Assembly: GCA_021151805.1 (NCBI GenBank)
Contig: JAGKWN010000015.1
Coordinates: 1-55,336, forward strand
DNA length: 55,336 bases
DNA from: Cytophagaceae bacterium
GTDB lineage: Bacteria; Bacteroidota; Bacteroidia; Cytophagales; Cytophagaceae
Direction of reading: 5' to 3'
The stretch's first letter is position 1. Every line of letters starts with the position of its first letter. Under the pieces are notes generated by a model. It searched no databases. It was not told the origin of the DNA and saw only the letters and a list, made by a program, of their open reading frames with translations. A program made the translations under genes and the position numbers. This document shows positions 16,601 to 24,931 of this stretch, one piece after another.

Positions 16601-17372
16601 CAAAACGAACGTTCACACTGCAGATTACCTGGATGTTCCGGCCGTGTTTACTGGTGAAGACCGTTTCGAATTTATCATCCTTTTTTCCTTCAAGGATGTT
16701 GTTCAGGTGTTCGAGTGTAACAGCTACGTGATCTTTCGCAATAATATCCTTGAAATTCAATTTCAGAATTTCATCGTCTGAATATTGTAAGGTTTCTTTC
16801 CAGGCACGGTTTACAAACTGAATGTTGCCATCCAGGTCGAAAACCTGAATTAAGTCATTGGCATTTTCGAAAAGATCCTGCAGCTGTTCATTGCTATCTT
16901 TCAGCGCGCGGATAACTTTTTTCTTATCCGTAATATCTTCACCAATGAGTGTGGTTAAATGCTTGTTGTTATCCATCGGGTGATGGATAACAACGTTGAA
17001 GCGTATCGTTCTGTATTCACCTTCTTTGGAAAGGAACTTGCGTTTCAGCTGATCAATAAATCCCTGTTTTTTGATCAGGGTATAAATATGTTCTTCTTTG
17101 TTTTTGTCTCTGCCTGGCTCTAAAAATTCTTTCCAGTTTTCACCAAGTATGCGTTGTTTTTCCCAGCCAATAACTTCCAGAAAAGAATCGTTGACATACA
17201 CAACAACACCATCCTGGTCAATTGTCATCACCAGCAGGTTGATCTTTTCAAAAGCTTCCTGAAGTACTTTCTCCGGACGTTGATTCGCATTAATGATTTG
17301 TAACTCCTTAACCTGTTGAATCAATTCATCTCTTGATGTGTGCTGGAAGGGGAAATCTGGTTCTGAAGTCAT
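13695..17372 (-). CDS. Multi-PAS hybrid histidine kinase with receiver and HPt domains
   Basis: 1225 residues, cytoplasmic, no membrane segments. In order: PAS (about 45-150), PAS (about 165-285), GAF (about 290-440), PAS (about 455-585), PAS (about 590-705), HisKA with His725 in NMSHEIRTPMNG, HATPase (SDTGIGIP, GTGLGLAIS), receiver with Asp1018 in LMDIQMPQMDG, and HPt with His1165 in LHTLKGVSG. All four phosphorelay sites are present, so the chain His-Asp-His can pass on to the CheY protein encoded next. PAS and GAF domains could sense redox state, gas or a small ligand; no cofactor-binding residue can be assigned by eye. Confidence 0.95.
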   Translation of the reverse strand: MTSEPDFPFQHTSRDELIQQVKELQIINANQRPEKVLQEAFEKINLLVMTIDQDGVVVYVNDSFLEVIGWEKQRILGENWKEFLEPGRDKNKEEHIYTLIKKQGFIDQLKRKFLSKEGEYRTIRFNVVIHHPMDNNKHLTTLIGEDITDKKKVIRALKDSNEQLQDLFENANDLIQVFDLDGNIQFVNRAWKETLQYSDDEILKLNFKDIIAKDHVAVTLEHLNNILEGKKDDKFETVFTSKHGRNIQVICSVNVRFEKEKPIAFRGIFHDNTEHMRAERAQNLYYKISTLAINSDKLDSLLDNIHKELRTLIAVNNFHVALYDRDHNYLNFPYYVDENIGPKPISMKRIVGKGLTEYSLFNEEPTFLYEEDIKRLSEEGKIELLGPIPKIWLGVPLRLENRTIGVICVKSHSDRNKYKRRHLELLHFISGQIALVIERKRNEEKIIDQTARLNAIFESSSHLIWSVNRKRGLTSFNQNYANAIFRKYNKFPSIYDETVEKDVMVLSDPEYHDFIDKKYKDAFNGQPQHFEACNTNQNGEIFWRETFLNPIFLPDGRIDEVSGISHDITEKKQWEITIQESEEKFRNIFESFQDIYYRTDLNGYITMISPSGCELSGYTQEEIIGKHISEFFTTPKQQANLIREVLRTGRVKNYETNVNIKGGEAIQSISNIRLIYNNEGKPIGVDGVARDITYLKKASEELLHAKEIAEKSLKVKENFLANMSHEIRTPMNGIIGMIDLLNETPLMEDQRKYVQTIKKSSETLLNILNDILDLSKIEAGKMQLRLAPISIEQTIEKLHALFYQQAILKNIELLYSIDSNVPKVVLADETRLLQILSNLTSNAIKFTEHGSVRIQISLQSKKDLLNKIRVNISDTGIGIPEDKLNVLFGYFNQVDNSSSKSYGGTGLGLAISKELSKLMNGEIGVQTEANKGSMFWFTFEANESKRLVENKPDHASPFIGEKPIKDYPKILLVDDNAINLFVASEILRKAGCDIDTAGTGLEAIQKVKEHSYHLILMDIQMPQMDGIQATAEIRKLNLPSTPPVIAMTAYSMKEDKERFMLNGMDDYIAKPIKAESLISKVKEWLYQNQTASHEVNHTQPVDSHKIEEQPTILDYGVFEKLKNLSGPEIIDQIYKEFENESLEQIVDCKNSLPMGDFHNILNKLHTLKGVSGTLGVIELESLSRSIETKLKQGYYPELEADIEQLSQAHNRFIEHYTFILNSNTK

Positions 17373-17436
17373 GGTGCTTTCCTCGGGTGGAGAAATATGA
17401 ATGCGTTACAAATTTGGGTGTATACGCTACTATGTA

Positions 17437-17467
17437 TAAATTTACCTATAATATCTGTTTTCTACAA
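17437..17467 (-). promoter_or_regulatory. Likely promoter for the hybrid kinase operon
   Basis: Read on the minus strand: TTG (17467-17465), 20 bases, then TAAATTTA (17444-17437), one base from TAnnTTTG. It lies about 65 bases upstream of the kinase ATG. Confidence 0.35.
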
Positions 17468-17494
17468 TAGAAAGCAGGCACTAAAGCTTCTTTC

Positions 17495-18484
17495 ATGAAA
17501 GTATATCTCACATTCGATTATGAATTGTTTTTTGGCGTAAACAGCGGTACGGCTGCTCAATGTATAGTTGAGCCAACAGATCGGCTGCTTGCGATCGCAG
17601 AAAAGCATGGCATATTCCTGAATTTTTTTGTGGATAGCGGTTATTTACTGGCTTTAGACAAGTATGCAAAAAGATACCCGTCTGTAGCTTATGAAAAAAA
17701 GATTGTATTCAATCAGCTTAAACAGTTGAAAGATGCGGGGCATGACATGCAGCTGCATATTCATCCGCATTGGGAAGATTCCTTTTACACAGGCAATGGC
17801 TGGAAAATGAATACAGACCGCTACAGGTTGGATCAGTTTTCTGATGAATATATTCAACAGATCATAACTTCATATCATTCAATTATTACCGAACTGACGG
17901 GGAAGGCGCCAATGGCTTTCAGAGCCGGAGGCTGGTGTATGCCTCCCTGGAATAAAGTGTCTGACACATTTAAAAAGCTCGGTGTTTGGGTTGATAGTAC
18001 GGTTTATGAAAAAGGTTTTTTGAATGAAGGAAACATTCAGTTTGATTTCAGCAAGGCCCCGCAGGCAGACCAATGGCTGTTTGAGCGTGATCCGCTGCAA
18101 GAAGATCCTATCGGTTACTTCCTTGAACTGCCAATTTCTTCGGTACGTTTATCGCCGTTGTTTTTCTGGAATTTGTATGTACGCGGCCGCTTAAACCGTT
18201 CGCTGCATTCATCCATGGGCGACGGCGTTCCTATGGCACAGCCAGGTGTGCGGAATAAAGTTCTTACAAGCTACTCGCAACAGGCATTGAGTTGCGATGG
18301 CTATTATGCATCTTTATTGAAACCGGAGTTTCAAAAACGGTTGAAAAGGCAGGATGATACAATGGTTGTGATTGGCCACCCCAAGGCACAAAGTAAATTT
18401 TCATTACAGATGCTGGATGAATTTATTTCATCAGTAAAAGATTCCTGTACGTTTGTACGTTATTCTGATCTACAACAAGGTTGA
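17495..18484 (+). CDS. Polysaccharide deacetylase-family protein (WbmS-like)
   Basis: 329 residues, no signal peptide. NodB-like features are visible: TFDYE at 7-11, a metal-binding HIHPHW segment near 89-94, and FRAGGWC near 140-146. The family removes acetyl or related groups from sugars with a divalent metal, and WbmS-type members sit in O-antigen clusters and act in the cytoplasm. It starts the first rightward glycan operon. Its TGA overlaps the TTG start of the next gene. Confidence 0.8.
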   Translation: MKVYLTFDYELFFGVNSGTAAQCIVEPTDRLLAIAEKHGIFLNFFVDSGYLLALDKYAKRYPSVAYEKKIVFNQLKQLKDAGHDMQLHIHPHWEDSFYTGNGWKMNTDRYRLDQFSDEYIQQIITSYHSIITELTGKAPMAFRAGGWCMPPWNKVSDTFKKLGVWVDSTVYEKGFLNEGNIQFDFSKAPQADQWLFERDPLQEDPIGYFLELPISSVRLSPLFFWNLYVRGRLNRSLHSSMGDGVPMAQPGVRNKVLTSYSQQALSCDGYYASLLKPEFQKRLKRQDDTMVVIGHPKAQSKFSLQMLDEFISSVKDSCTFVRYSDLQQG

Positions 18485-19389
18485 CTTTGGTAAAGCACGT
18501 TTTACATCAGGAACTTGATCTCGAAAAATGGGATGCATTGATTTTACAATGTACCGTTGCTGATCCGTTTTTATTGTCATCCTGGCTGAATGTTGCAGCT
18601 CCGGGCTGGTCTGCATTGGTAGCAGATGATTACAAAGCAGTATTCCCGGTTTTTAGTAATAAAAAATTATTGGGAATGTTTTTTGACCTGCCGAACTTTG
18701 TTCAGAAAATTTCACTCTACGGCGATCAAGGATATGCAGATGAAATCAAACAGCAGCTCACCATTTTGCAGCAGAATTTTAAATACATCTGTTACACAAC
18801 CGATGATACTTTGGTTGAAGAGAAACAATACACTTCTCCAAGACGGCATCAGTTACTGGAATTGAAGGAAGGTATTCGCTTCCCGACAAAGGTGTGGGGC
18901 AGAAATATCCGCAAGGCTGAAAGTGCAGCACTTACAACACTTAGTGCCGTACCTACAGATTTTTTTGTTAGGGCTTTACAAAAAGAATTAAAAGAGAAAG
19001 GGAATCCATACAAACAATCGGATTATATAATACTGCAGCAACTGGCCGATATGTCTATTTCACAGGGATATGGATTTATTGAAGGTATTAAAGATGCCAA
19101 TGGTACGTTTACCTGCGGACAGTTTTATACATATATACATGGCAGGATTTATCTGGTGGCCTGTTTCAGTAACGACACGGCACGCCAGCATAGCCTGTTA
19201 CATTACTTATTATATAAAATCATTCAGCAGAAATATGAACAGGATGGAATACTTCGTATTCATTTCGGCGGGTCGAATTTGCCCGTGATTGCTGATTTTA
19301 ATAAAAATTTTGGAGCACAGGATGAAGAGTTTGTTTTAGTCTATAAAAACAAATTGCCGTTCCCGTTCCGGATTTTCAAACACGCATAA
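18481..19389 (+). CDS. FemAB/GNAT-like acyltransferase in glycan operon
   Basis: 302 residues from a TTG start that overlaps the upstream stop; the overlap and lack of a nearer ATG support TTG. The layout looks like two GNAT halves. The C-terminal half has GQFYTYIHGRIYLVACFSND and LLHYLLYKIIQQ, the pattern of FemAB-type and BioF2-like acetyltransferases. Such enzymes add acyl or aminoacyl groups, so with the adjacent deacetylase it could re-acylate a freed amino sugar. The call rests on fold-level resemblance only. Confidence 0.65.
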   Translation: MTLVKHVLHQELDLEKWDALILQCTVADPFLLSSWLNVAAPGWSALVADDYKAVFPVFSNKKLLGMFFDLPNFVQKISLYGDQGYADEIKQQLTILQQNFKYICYTTDDTLVEEKQYTSPRRHQLLELKEGIRFPTKVWGRNIRKAESAALTTLSAVPTDFFVRALQKELKEKGNPYKQSDYIILQQLADMSISQGYGFIEGIKDANGTFTCGQFYTYIHGRIYLVACFSNDTARQHSLLHYLLYKIIQQKYEQDGILRIHFGGSNLPVIADFNKNFGAQDEEFVLVYKNKLPFPFRIFKHA

Positions 19390-20528
19390 TGAACAAGACA
19401 ACAATCATCGTTTCGGTAACAACCGATTTAGTAACCGATCAACGCGTATATAAAGTATGTAACAGTCTGCATACACATGGCTACAACATTTTATTGGTTG
19501 GCCGCAAGAAGAAGGATAGTATGCCTATGGATGTGCGGCCGTATAAAACACATCGCTTCCATCTATGGTTTGAAAAGGGCCCGCTGTTTTACGCACAATA
19601 CAACCTGTATTTATTTTTTTATCTGCTGTTTCATAAAGCAGATATTCTGCTTGCAAACGACCTGGATACCCTACTTCCGAATTACCTGGTATCGAAAATT
19701 AAAGGAGTGCCACTGGCCTACGATAATCACGAATATTTTACCGGTGTACCTGAATTGATTGCACGTCCAAGAGTACAAAAGATTTGGAAGAGCATTGAAA
19801 ACTGGATCTTCCCGAAAGTGAAATACATTTACACAGATAACTTTGCGAAGAGAAGTTTGTTTGTAGAAGAATTTAAACAACCTGTAGAAGTGGTGATGAA
19901 TGTACCGATCCTGCAGGAAAGTACATTTGATCCTCAATATAAATTAGAAGGTGTTGAGAATAAATTTATACTGATCTATCAGGGAACAGGAATTAACGTA
20001 GCGCGTGGAACCGAAGAACTGACGATGGCTATGGAATACCTGGATGAGCGGTTTCTGTTATTGTTTGTTGGCAGTGGTGATGTGATTGATGTACTCAAAG
20101 CTATTGTGAAAGAAAAGTCATTGGAAAATCGTGTACGGTTTATCCCGAAAGTACCGCATCATATTTTAAAGCAATACACCATGCAGGCACAATTGGGAAT
20201 CACTGTTGACAAACCAATCAGTGAAAACTACATTTACAGTTTCCCGAATAAGGTATTTGATTATGTACACGCCGGTGTACCTGTATTAGCTTCACGTTTG
20301 CAGGAAGTAGAACGCATTATGAATCTGTATGGTATCGGAACATTTGTTGAATCGTATGAGCCAAAGCACATAGCTGAGCGCATTCAATGGGTGTACGACA
20401 ATCCGCAGGCATACTCAGAATGGAAAAAGAATCTGGTGCATGCTGCAAAGGAAATCAATTGGCAGGAGCAGGAGAAAGTATTGCTTGGGATTTACAAACG
20501 CATATGTGCGGAGAACAGCATTGTATAA
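19389..20528 (+). CDS. GT4-family glycosyltransferase
   Basis: 379 residues, GT-B fold. The N-terminal half has DLVTDQRVYKVCNSL and ADILLANDLDTLLPN. The C-terminal donor site has IYQGTG, LLLFVGSGD and the Glu-containing segment NKVFDYVHAGVPVLAS. It transfers a sugar from a nucleotide donor to a glycan or lipid-linked acceptor at the inner face of the membrane. It overlaps the upstream gene by one base (TAATG) and ends 17 bp from the convergent asnB-like gene. Confidence 0.88.
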   Translation: MNKTTIIVSVTTDLVTDQRVYKVCNSLHTHGYNILLVGRKKKDSMPMDVRPYKTHRFHLWFEKGPLFYAQYNLYLFFYLLFHKADILLANDLDTLLPNYLVSKIKGVPLAYDNHEYFTGVPELIARPRVQKIWKSIENWIFPKVKYIYTDNFAKRSLFVEEFKQPVEVVMNVPILQESTFDPQYKLEGVENKFILIYQGTGINVARGTEELTMAMEYLDERFLLLFVGSGDVIDVLKAIVKEKSLENRVRFIPKVPHHILKQYTMQAQLGITVDKPISENYIYSFPNKVFDYVHAGVPVLASRLQEVERIMNLYGIGTFVESYEPKHIAERIQWVYDNPQAYSEWKKNLVHAAKEINWQEQEKVLLGIYKRICAENSIV

Positions 20529-20545
20529 TTTGCATGGATTGATTT

Positions 20546-22513
20546 TTATTTAATGCTACTTTCCCATTTCATAAAATTGATAATCCTCCACAAACGGCCC
20601 GGATCGTTGGACGATTGAATGAGGTTGAACCAATCCTTTTTTAATTTGCTGTATTGAATAAATGCATCATCCTGATCTGGTATGGCATCGTATAATTCCT
20701 TTTGAATGGATTTGTACCATGCATTTTCAGGGGTGGCATAACCCACTTTGTCTCTGCGCAAACGAATGTCTTCCGGAAGAATATTTTTAGTCGCCTTGCG
20801 CAACAAGTATTTGCTATATCCCTTATGAATTTTCAGTGATGCGGAAAGCGAAAATATTTTTTCAATCAGGATATGATCATCGGCAAAAGGTGTTCGGGAC
20901 TCTACGCCAAAACGCATAGAATTTCTATCTCCGGTACGCAAGAGTACTTTCAGATCCGGACCGCAAAATTGATGATGTAAAAACTGATTGAGTGGTTGTA
21001 GTTTGTCTTCTTTTCTATAAGAAGAAATGTTTGATGAAAAAGATTTTACAAAATCCGTATTCAGGTATTGTTGAATCTGCGGCGCATAAATATCCTGCAG
21101 CAGCGGTAAAGATTGTATGGTTTGTTTGCCGAATTGTTTCAGAAATTTTCCAGGACTATTGAAGCTGGGGAAGTTCGGTTTCTTGATATTTTCAATGACT
21201 GCGGTATAATCCGAATGCGTGAATGCATCCCAGAGAAAACAGTTGTAATGTTTTTGATACCCGCCGAATAATTCATCACTGCCTTGTCCGTCGAAGTTTA
21301 TTTTAATACCATGCTTTTTGAAATGTTGCATGAGCTTATAATGCGAGTACACGCTCATTGAAAAGAACGGAAGATCTTGTGTATAAATCAGATCGTCCAG
21401 CTCTGTAGCAAGCTCTGTTGCGTTCGGCTCAACGATGTGCCAGTGTGTATTTTTTTGCTTCGCAATTTTTTCGGCCCAACTGAATTCGTCTTCTTTCACA
21501 TTTGGGAAGTGTGCTGTAAATAAATTCAGTAAAGGGGTAGAATGATTTTCAGACATCATGGCAAGCAAATGCTGAACAATTGTGCTGCTATCCAAACCGC
21601 CGCTCAGACTGGCTCCCAGCGGTACATCAGAGCGCATGCGGATCTGGATGGATTCTTTAAGCAGATGCTGAATTTCTTCAACTTGTGTATTCAGCTGTTG
21701 TTCAGTATAGCTTTCCCAGGCTGAATTATATTCGAGCTGGTAATAATTTTTTATTTCATAGATATTGGAATCCAGATCATAAATGAAATATTCGGCTGGT
21801 TTTAATTCACAAATATCATTGAATAAAGTAGAACGTATGTTCTCGTGTTTGCCCAATACGAGATATTCCCAGGCAGCTTCGGTATTGATTTCTGTATCGG
21901 TTAAATGCTTCAATGCCTTGATTTCAGAAGCAAAGGCGAAGAACGCGTCGGTTGCTGTGTAATATAAAGGTTTCACCCCAAAACGATCCCGGCTGCCGAA
22001 GAGGATATTTTTTTTTCGATCAAAAATAACAAAGGCCCACATGCCATTTAATTTTTCGAGCATATGGATTCCCCATTCCTGGTATGCAGCCAGAAGCACT
22101 TCGGTATCTGTGCTTGTTTTGAATGTATATCCCTTCTGTATTAATGCCTGTCGGATTTCAATGTAATTATAAACCTCGCCATTGTATACGATCCAGAGAT
22201 CTTCAGACAGGCACATAGGCTGGTGGCCACTAGGACTGAGATCAAGGATGGTAAGTCTTCTGTGTCCTAGGCCTAAAGATGCCTGCTGATTGTAAGCTCC
22301 TTCAACCGGACGTTTAGGTGTATAGGGAAGGGTGTATTCTAAAACGGATTTTGGTGTTGCTGCTCCGTAGTAGCAATTTTGTGAAGATGAATGTATAAAA
22401 AAATAACCTTCATCATCCGGGCCGCGGTGGGCAAGCAACTCCGTTGTTTTTACCAACAGCGGAGCAATGTTTGTATTGCCTTGCTTACTTACGATGCCAC
22501 TGATGCCACACAT
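20546..22513 (-). CDS. asnB: AsnB-type glutamine amidotransferase (glycan-cluster type)
   Basis: 655 residues. N-terminal class II glutaminase domain with Cys2 as nucleophile (MCGISGIV) and LGHRRLTILD, then a synthetase domain with the pyrophosphate loop LSGGLDSS near 303-310 and GSDELFGGY. The family makes asparagine from aspartate and glutamine. Members within O-antigen or capsule clusters (WbpS type) are thought to amidate sugar carboxyl groups. Its place as the last gene of a wecB-flippase operon favours the second role, but asparagine synthesis is not excluded. Confidence 0.9.
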   Translation of the reverse strand: MCGISGIVSKQGNTNIAPLLVKTTELLAHRGPDDEGYFFIHSSSQNCYYGAATPKSVLEYTLPYTPKRPVEGAYNQQASLGLGHRRLTILDLSPSGHQPMCLSEDLWIVYNGEVYNYIEIRQALIQKGYTFKTSTDTEVLLAAYQEWGIHMLEKLNGMWAFVIFDRKKNILFGSRDRFGVKPLYYTATDAFFAFASEIKALKHLTDTEINTEAAWEYLVLGKHENIRSTLFNDICELKPAEYFIYDLDSNIYEIKNYYQLEYNSAWESYTEQQLNTQVEEIQHLLKESIQIRMRSDVPLGASLSGGLDSSTIVQHLLAMMSENHSTPLLNLFTAHFPNVKEDEFSWAEKIAKQKNTHWHIVEPNATELATELDDLIYTQDLPFFSMSVYSHYKLMQHFKKHGIKINFDGQGSDELFGGYQKHYNCFLWDAFTHSDYTAVIENIKKPNFPSFNSPGKFLKQFGKQTIQSLPLLQDIYAPQIQQYLNTDFVKSFSSNISSYRKEDKLQPLNQFLHHQFCGPDLKVLLRTGDRNSMRFGVESRTPFADDHILIEKIFSLSASLKIHKGYSKYLLRKATKNILPEDIRLRRDKVGYATPENAWYKSIQKELYDAIPDQDDAFIQYSKLKKDWFNLIQSSNDPGRLWRIINFMKWESSIK

Positions 22514-22519
22514 ATGATA

Positions 22520-23755
22520 TTATGGGAAAAGTTTAAAAGATGGAAGAACGGCTTTCAACGTTAAATGATTTTGTTGTCTGAAAACCAGTATTAATAAGAA
22601 TGCATATACAATATAACCTAAACTGGTAGAAACTGCCAGTCCTTCAACGCGATAATAATACATAAGTGGTATAGAGCCTGATAATGCTACAAGCGTGGAT
22701 ATAAGTGAAGAGTAATTGTTGATTTTAAACTGGCCGGTGCCTGCAAAATAATTCCAGTATATTTTTCCATAGGCTGCTATGAGTGTACCAGGTAATAAGA
22801 TGGTTATATAACGTGTTATGCCAGCGAAATCATTTCCGAACAGCAGTAATAAAAATGATTCCGGTATACAAAACAAAATGATCAATGCAGCTAAGCTATA
22901 CCAAAAGGCAACCGATGCAAAGGATTGTGTTTTTTCTATCTGCTCCTCTTTATCTGTTGAAGCTGCAATCTGCGGATATAGCCAGGTTGCCAACGTATTA
23001 CTGATCATCCATACGGCCTCAACCAGCGATGCAGCAGCTGCATAGATACCAAGTCCTTTAATATCGCCAAGGATCAGATAAATCAAATAAAACCCAATAC
23101 GCATGTTTGCAAAATTTAGAAAATTACTGTACTGGGCTATTAAACCATTTTTAAGCGCAAAGCCAATTGTTTTGTCTGACACGGTTGGTTGAATATTTTT
23201 ATTGAAATAAAATTTCAACAGGAAAAATACACCGGTGATAATTGTTGCTGCATAAGAGTAGAGCAAGGCCATGCAGAATGTTTCTGTAGTAAGGTTTGTT
23301 TGCAGCATAAACCAGACAAATGCCATGCTGGTAATTGCCTGGACAGCATTCATGCAATTGAAGCCAAAAATTTGATGAGTGGCCTGCAGCTGGTAATTGA
23401 TACCTGTAATAACAGCCAGTAAAAAACTATTGATGAATAAATAGGAGAGTAATTGACCGCTTTGGATGTGTGTATAATAAAGTACAATAGGTACGATGAT
23501 GCTTGCAAGTAAGCTCCATAATATGCCGGAAAAAAATAACTTTTTAAATGGTACGTGTTGAGTTAAATAAATATATCCGGGTCCGAAAATAATTTCACTG
23601 ACCAGTTGTACGATGGTGACATTGGCAATAAATAAACTAAGTGTTCCTCTTCCTTCTGCGCCTAAAAGTCTTGCAGAGACCATAAACACGCCAAAGGTGC
23701 TTACAGCCATCAGCAAACGAACAGCAAAGGTGCTTAAGAGGATTTTTTTAGTCAT
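22520..23755 (-). CDS. Polysaccharide flippase (Wzx-like, MATE/MOP superfamily)
   Basis: 411 residues with about 12 hydrophobic segments spread along the protein. It starts KKILLSTFAVRLLMAVSTFGVFMVSARLLGAEGRGTL, where the SARLLGAEGRG turn after helix 1 is typical of Wzx and RfbX proteins. It would move a lipid-linked oligosaccharide across the inner membrane. Its start overlaps the end of the wecB gene by 8 bp, and it is followed by the asnB-like gene after 6 bp. Confidence 0.85.
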   Translation of the reverse strand: MTKKILLSTFAVRLLMAVSTFGVFMVSARLLGAEGRGTLSLFIANVTIVQLVSEIIFGPGYIYLTQHVPFKKLFFSGILWSLLASIIVPIVLYYTHIQSGQLLSYLFINSFLLAVITGINYQLQATHQIFGFNCMNAVQAITSMAFVWFMLQTNLTTETFCMALLYSYAATIITGVFFLLKFYFNKNIQPTVSDKTIGFALKNGLIAQYSNFLNFANMRIGFYLIYLILGDIKGLGIYAAAASLVEAVWMISNTLATWLYPQIAASTDKEEQIEKTQSFASVAFWYSLAALIILFCIPESFLLLLFGNDFAGITRYITILLPGTLIAAYGKIYWNYFAGTGQFKINNYSSLISTLVALSGSIPLMYYYRVEGLAVSTSLGYIVYAFLLILVFRQQNHLTLKAVLPSFKLFP

Positions 23756-24845
23756 TATCTATTGAATAAATATCATGCAGTTTTTGAACAATACGCTCAG
23801 CTGTATGTCCGTCCCATAGTTCGGGAATATCAGAATTTTTCCATTGATTGGATTCTAATTTAATCAGCAGGTTTTGAAGCGTTTCAAGAGTTACAGCAAG
23901 TTCATTTGAACCTGTGGAAATTGTTTCCGGTCGCTCTGTCGTTGTTCTGTAGGTGATGCAGGGAACTTTCATGAATGTAGTTTCCTCCTGGATGCCACCT
24001 GAATCGGTAATTACAGCTTTTGCATGCTTCTGCATGTAAAGAAACTCCAGGTAACGAAGCGGTTCAATGAATTCAATATTATTGATCTCATTGAATATGG
24101 AAGTGCCACGCAGCATTTTTTCGGTACGTGGATGTACCGGGAAAATACATTTTCTGTTTCCGATGGAACGTGACACTGTTCGCAGGATATCTGCTAATAC
24201 ATCCGGGTTGTCAACGTTGTCGGCCCGGTGCAACGTTAGCAGATAATAATTATTTTCTTCAAGTGAATATATTCTGAATATGTCAGGCTTCTGCGCGAAT
24301 GATAATGTTTTGATCAGGGAATCAATCATGATATTCCCTACAAAAAAAATCTGTTCATTCCGGATTCCTTCTTTCAGCAGGTTATTACCTGCATCTCTGG
24401 AAGTGGTAAAGAAATAATCGGTGATGGAATCTGTAAGGATGCGGTTGATCTCTTCCGGCATCTTGCGATCGTGTGAGCGCAGGCCTGCTTCGATATGGAT
24501 CAGATCTTTGTGTAATTTCTTTGTAACAATACTGCAGGCCATGGTTGACGTAACATCTCCCACAACAATAACAGCCTTTGCTGCATGGTCTTTCAGGAAT
24601 TCTTCAAAGCCGGTAATGATTTCGCTTGTCTGTTTATTCTGACTTCCTCCTGTAATTCCCAAATGATAGCTTGGTGCAGGTATTGCGAGATCTTCAAAAA
24701 AAACTTCGTTCATAAGCGGGTCATAATGCTGACCTGTATGTACAAGCGTATAATTGATTTTTTCTTCTTTTAAAAGCTTATGGATCAAAGGTGCGATCTT
24801 AACAAAATTGGGACGGGCACCTGCAACAATGATTATTTCTAACAT
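23748..24845 (-). CDS. wecB: UDP-N-acetylglucosamine 2-epimerase (non-hydrolysing)
   Basis: 365 residues from the chosen start. The enzyme converts UDP-GlcNAc to UDP-ManNAc, a precursor of ManNAc-type sugars. It has the family start LEIIIVAGARPNFVK, then VHTGQHYD, HIEAGLRSHDRKMPEEINR, LLTLHRADN, and ITDSGGIQEE. The frame is open a further 16 codons upstream, but the added leader (KIKDFIIFIEQFNER) does not fit the family, so ATG at 24845 is preferred. It is the first gene of the leftward wecB-flippase-asnB operon, 86 bp from the divergent miaA. Confidence 0.93.
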   Translation of the reverse strand: MLEIIIVAGARPNFVKIAPLIHKLLKEEKINYTLVHTGQHYDPLMNEVFFEDLAIPAPSYHLGITGGSQNKQTSEIITGFEEFLKDHAAKAVIVVGDVTSTMACSIVTKKLHKDLIHIEAGLRSHDRKMPEEINRILTDSITDYFFTTSRDAGNNLLKEGIRNEQIFFVGNIMIDSLIKTLSFAQKPDIFRIYSLEENNYYLLTLHRADNVDNPDVLADILRTVSRSIGNRKCIFPVHPRTEKMLRGTSIFNEINNIEFIEPLRYLEFLYMQKHAKAVITDSGGIQEETTFMKVPCITYRTTTERPETISTGSNELAVTLETLQNLLIKLESNQWKNSDIPELWDGHTAERIVQKLHDIYSIDND

Positions 24846-24931
24846 TCTTTCGTTGAATTGTTCTATAAAAATAATGAAATCCTTTATCTTCACTAAATAT
24901 AACGGTAAGCATTTCCAATTATTCCTGGTCT

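Noticed and set aside
24846..24893. Longer start for wecB
   Set aside because: Sixteen extra codons (KIKDFIIFIEQFNER) precede the family-typical start MLEIIIVAGARPNF.
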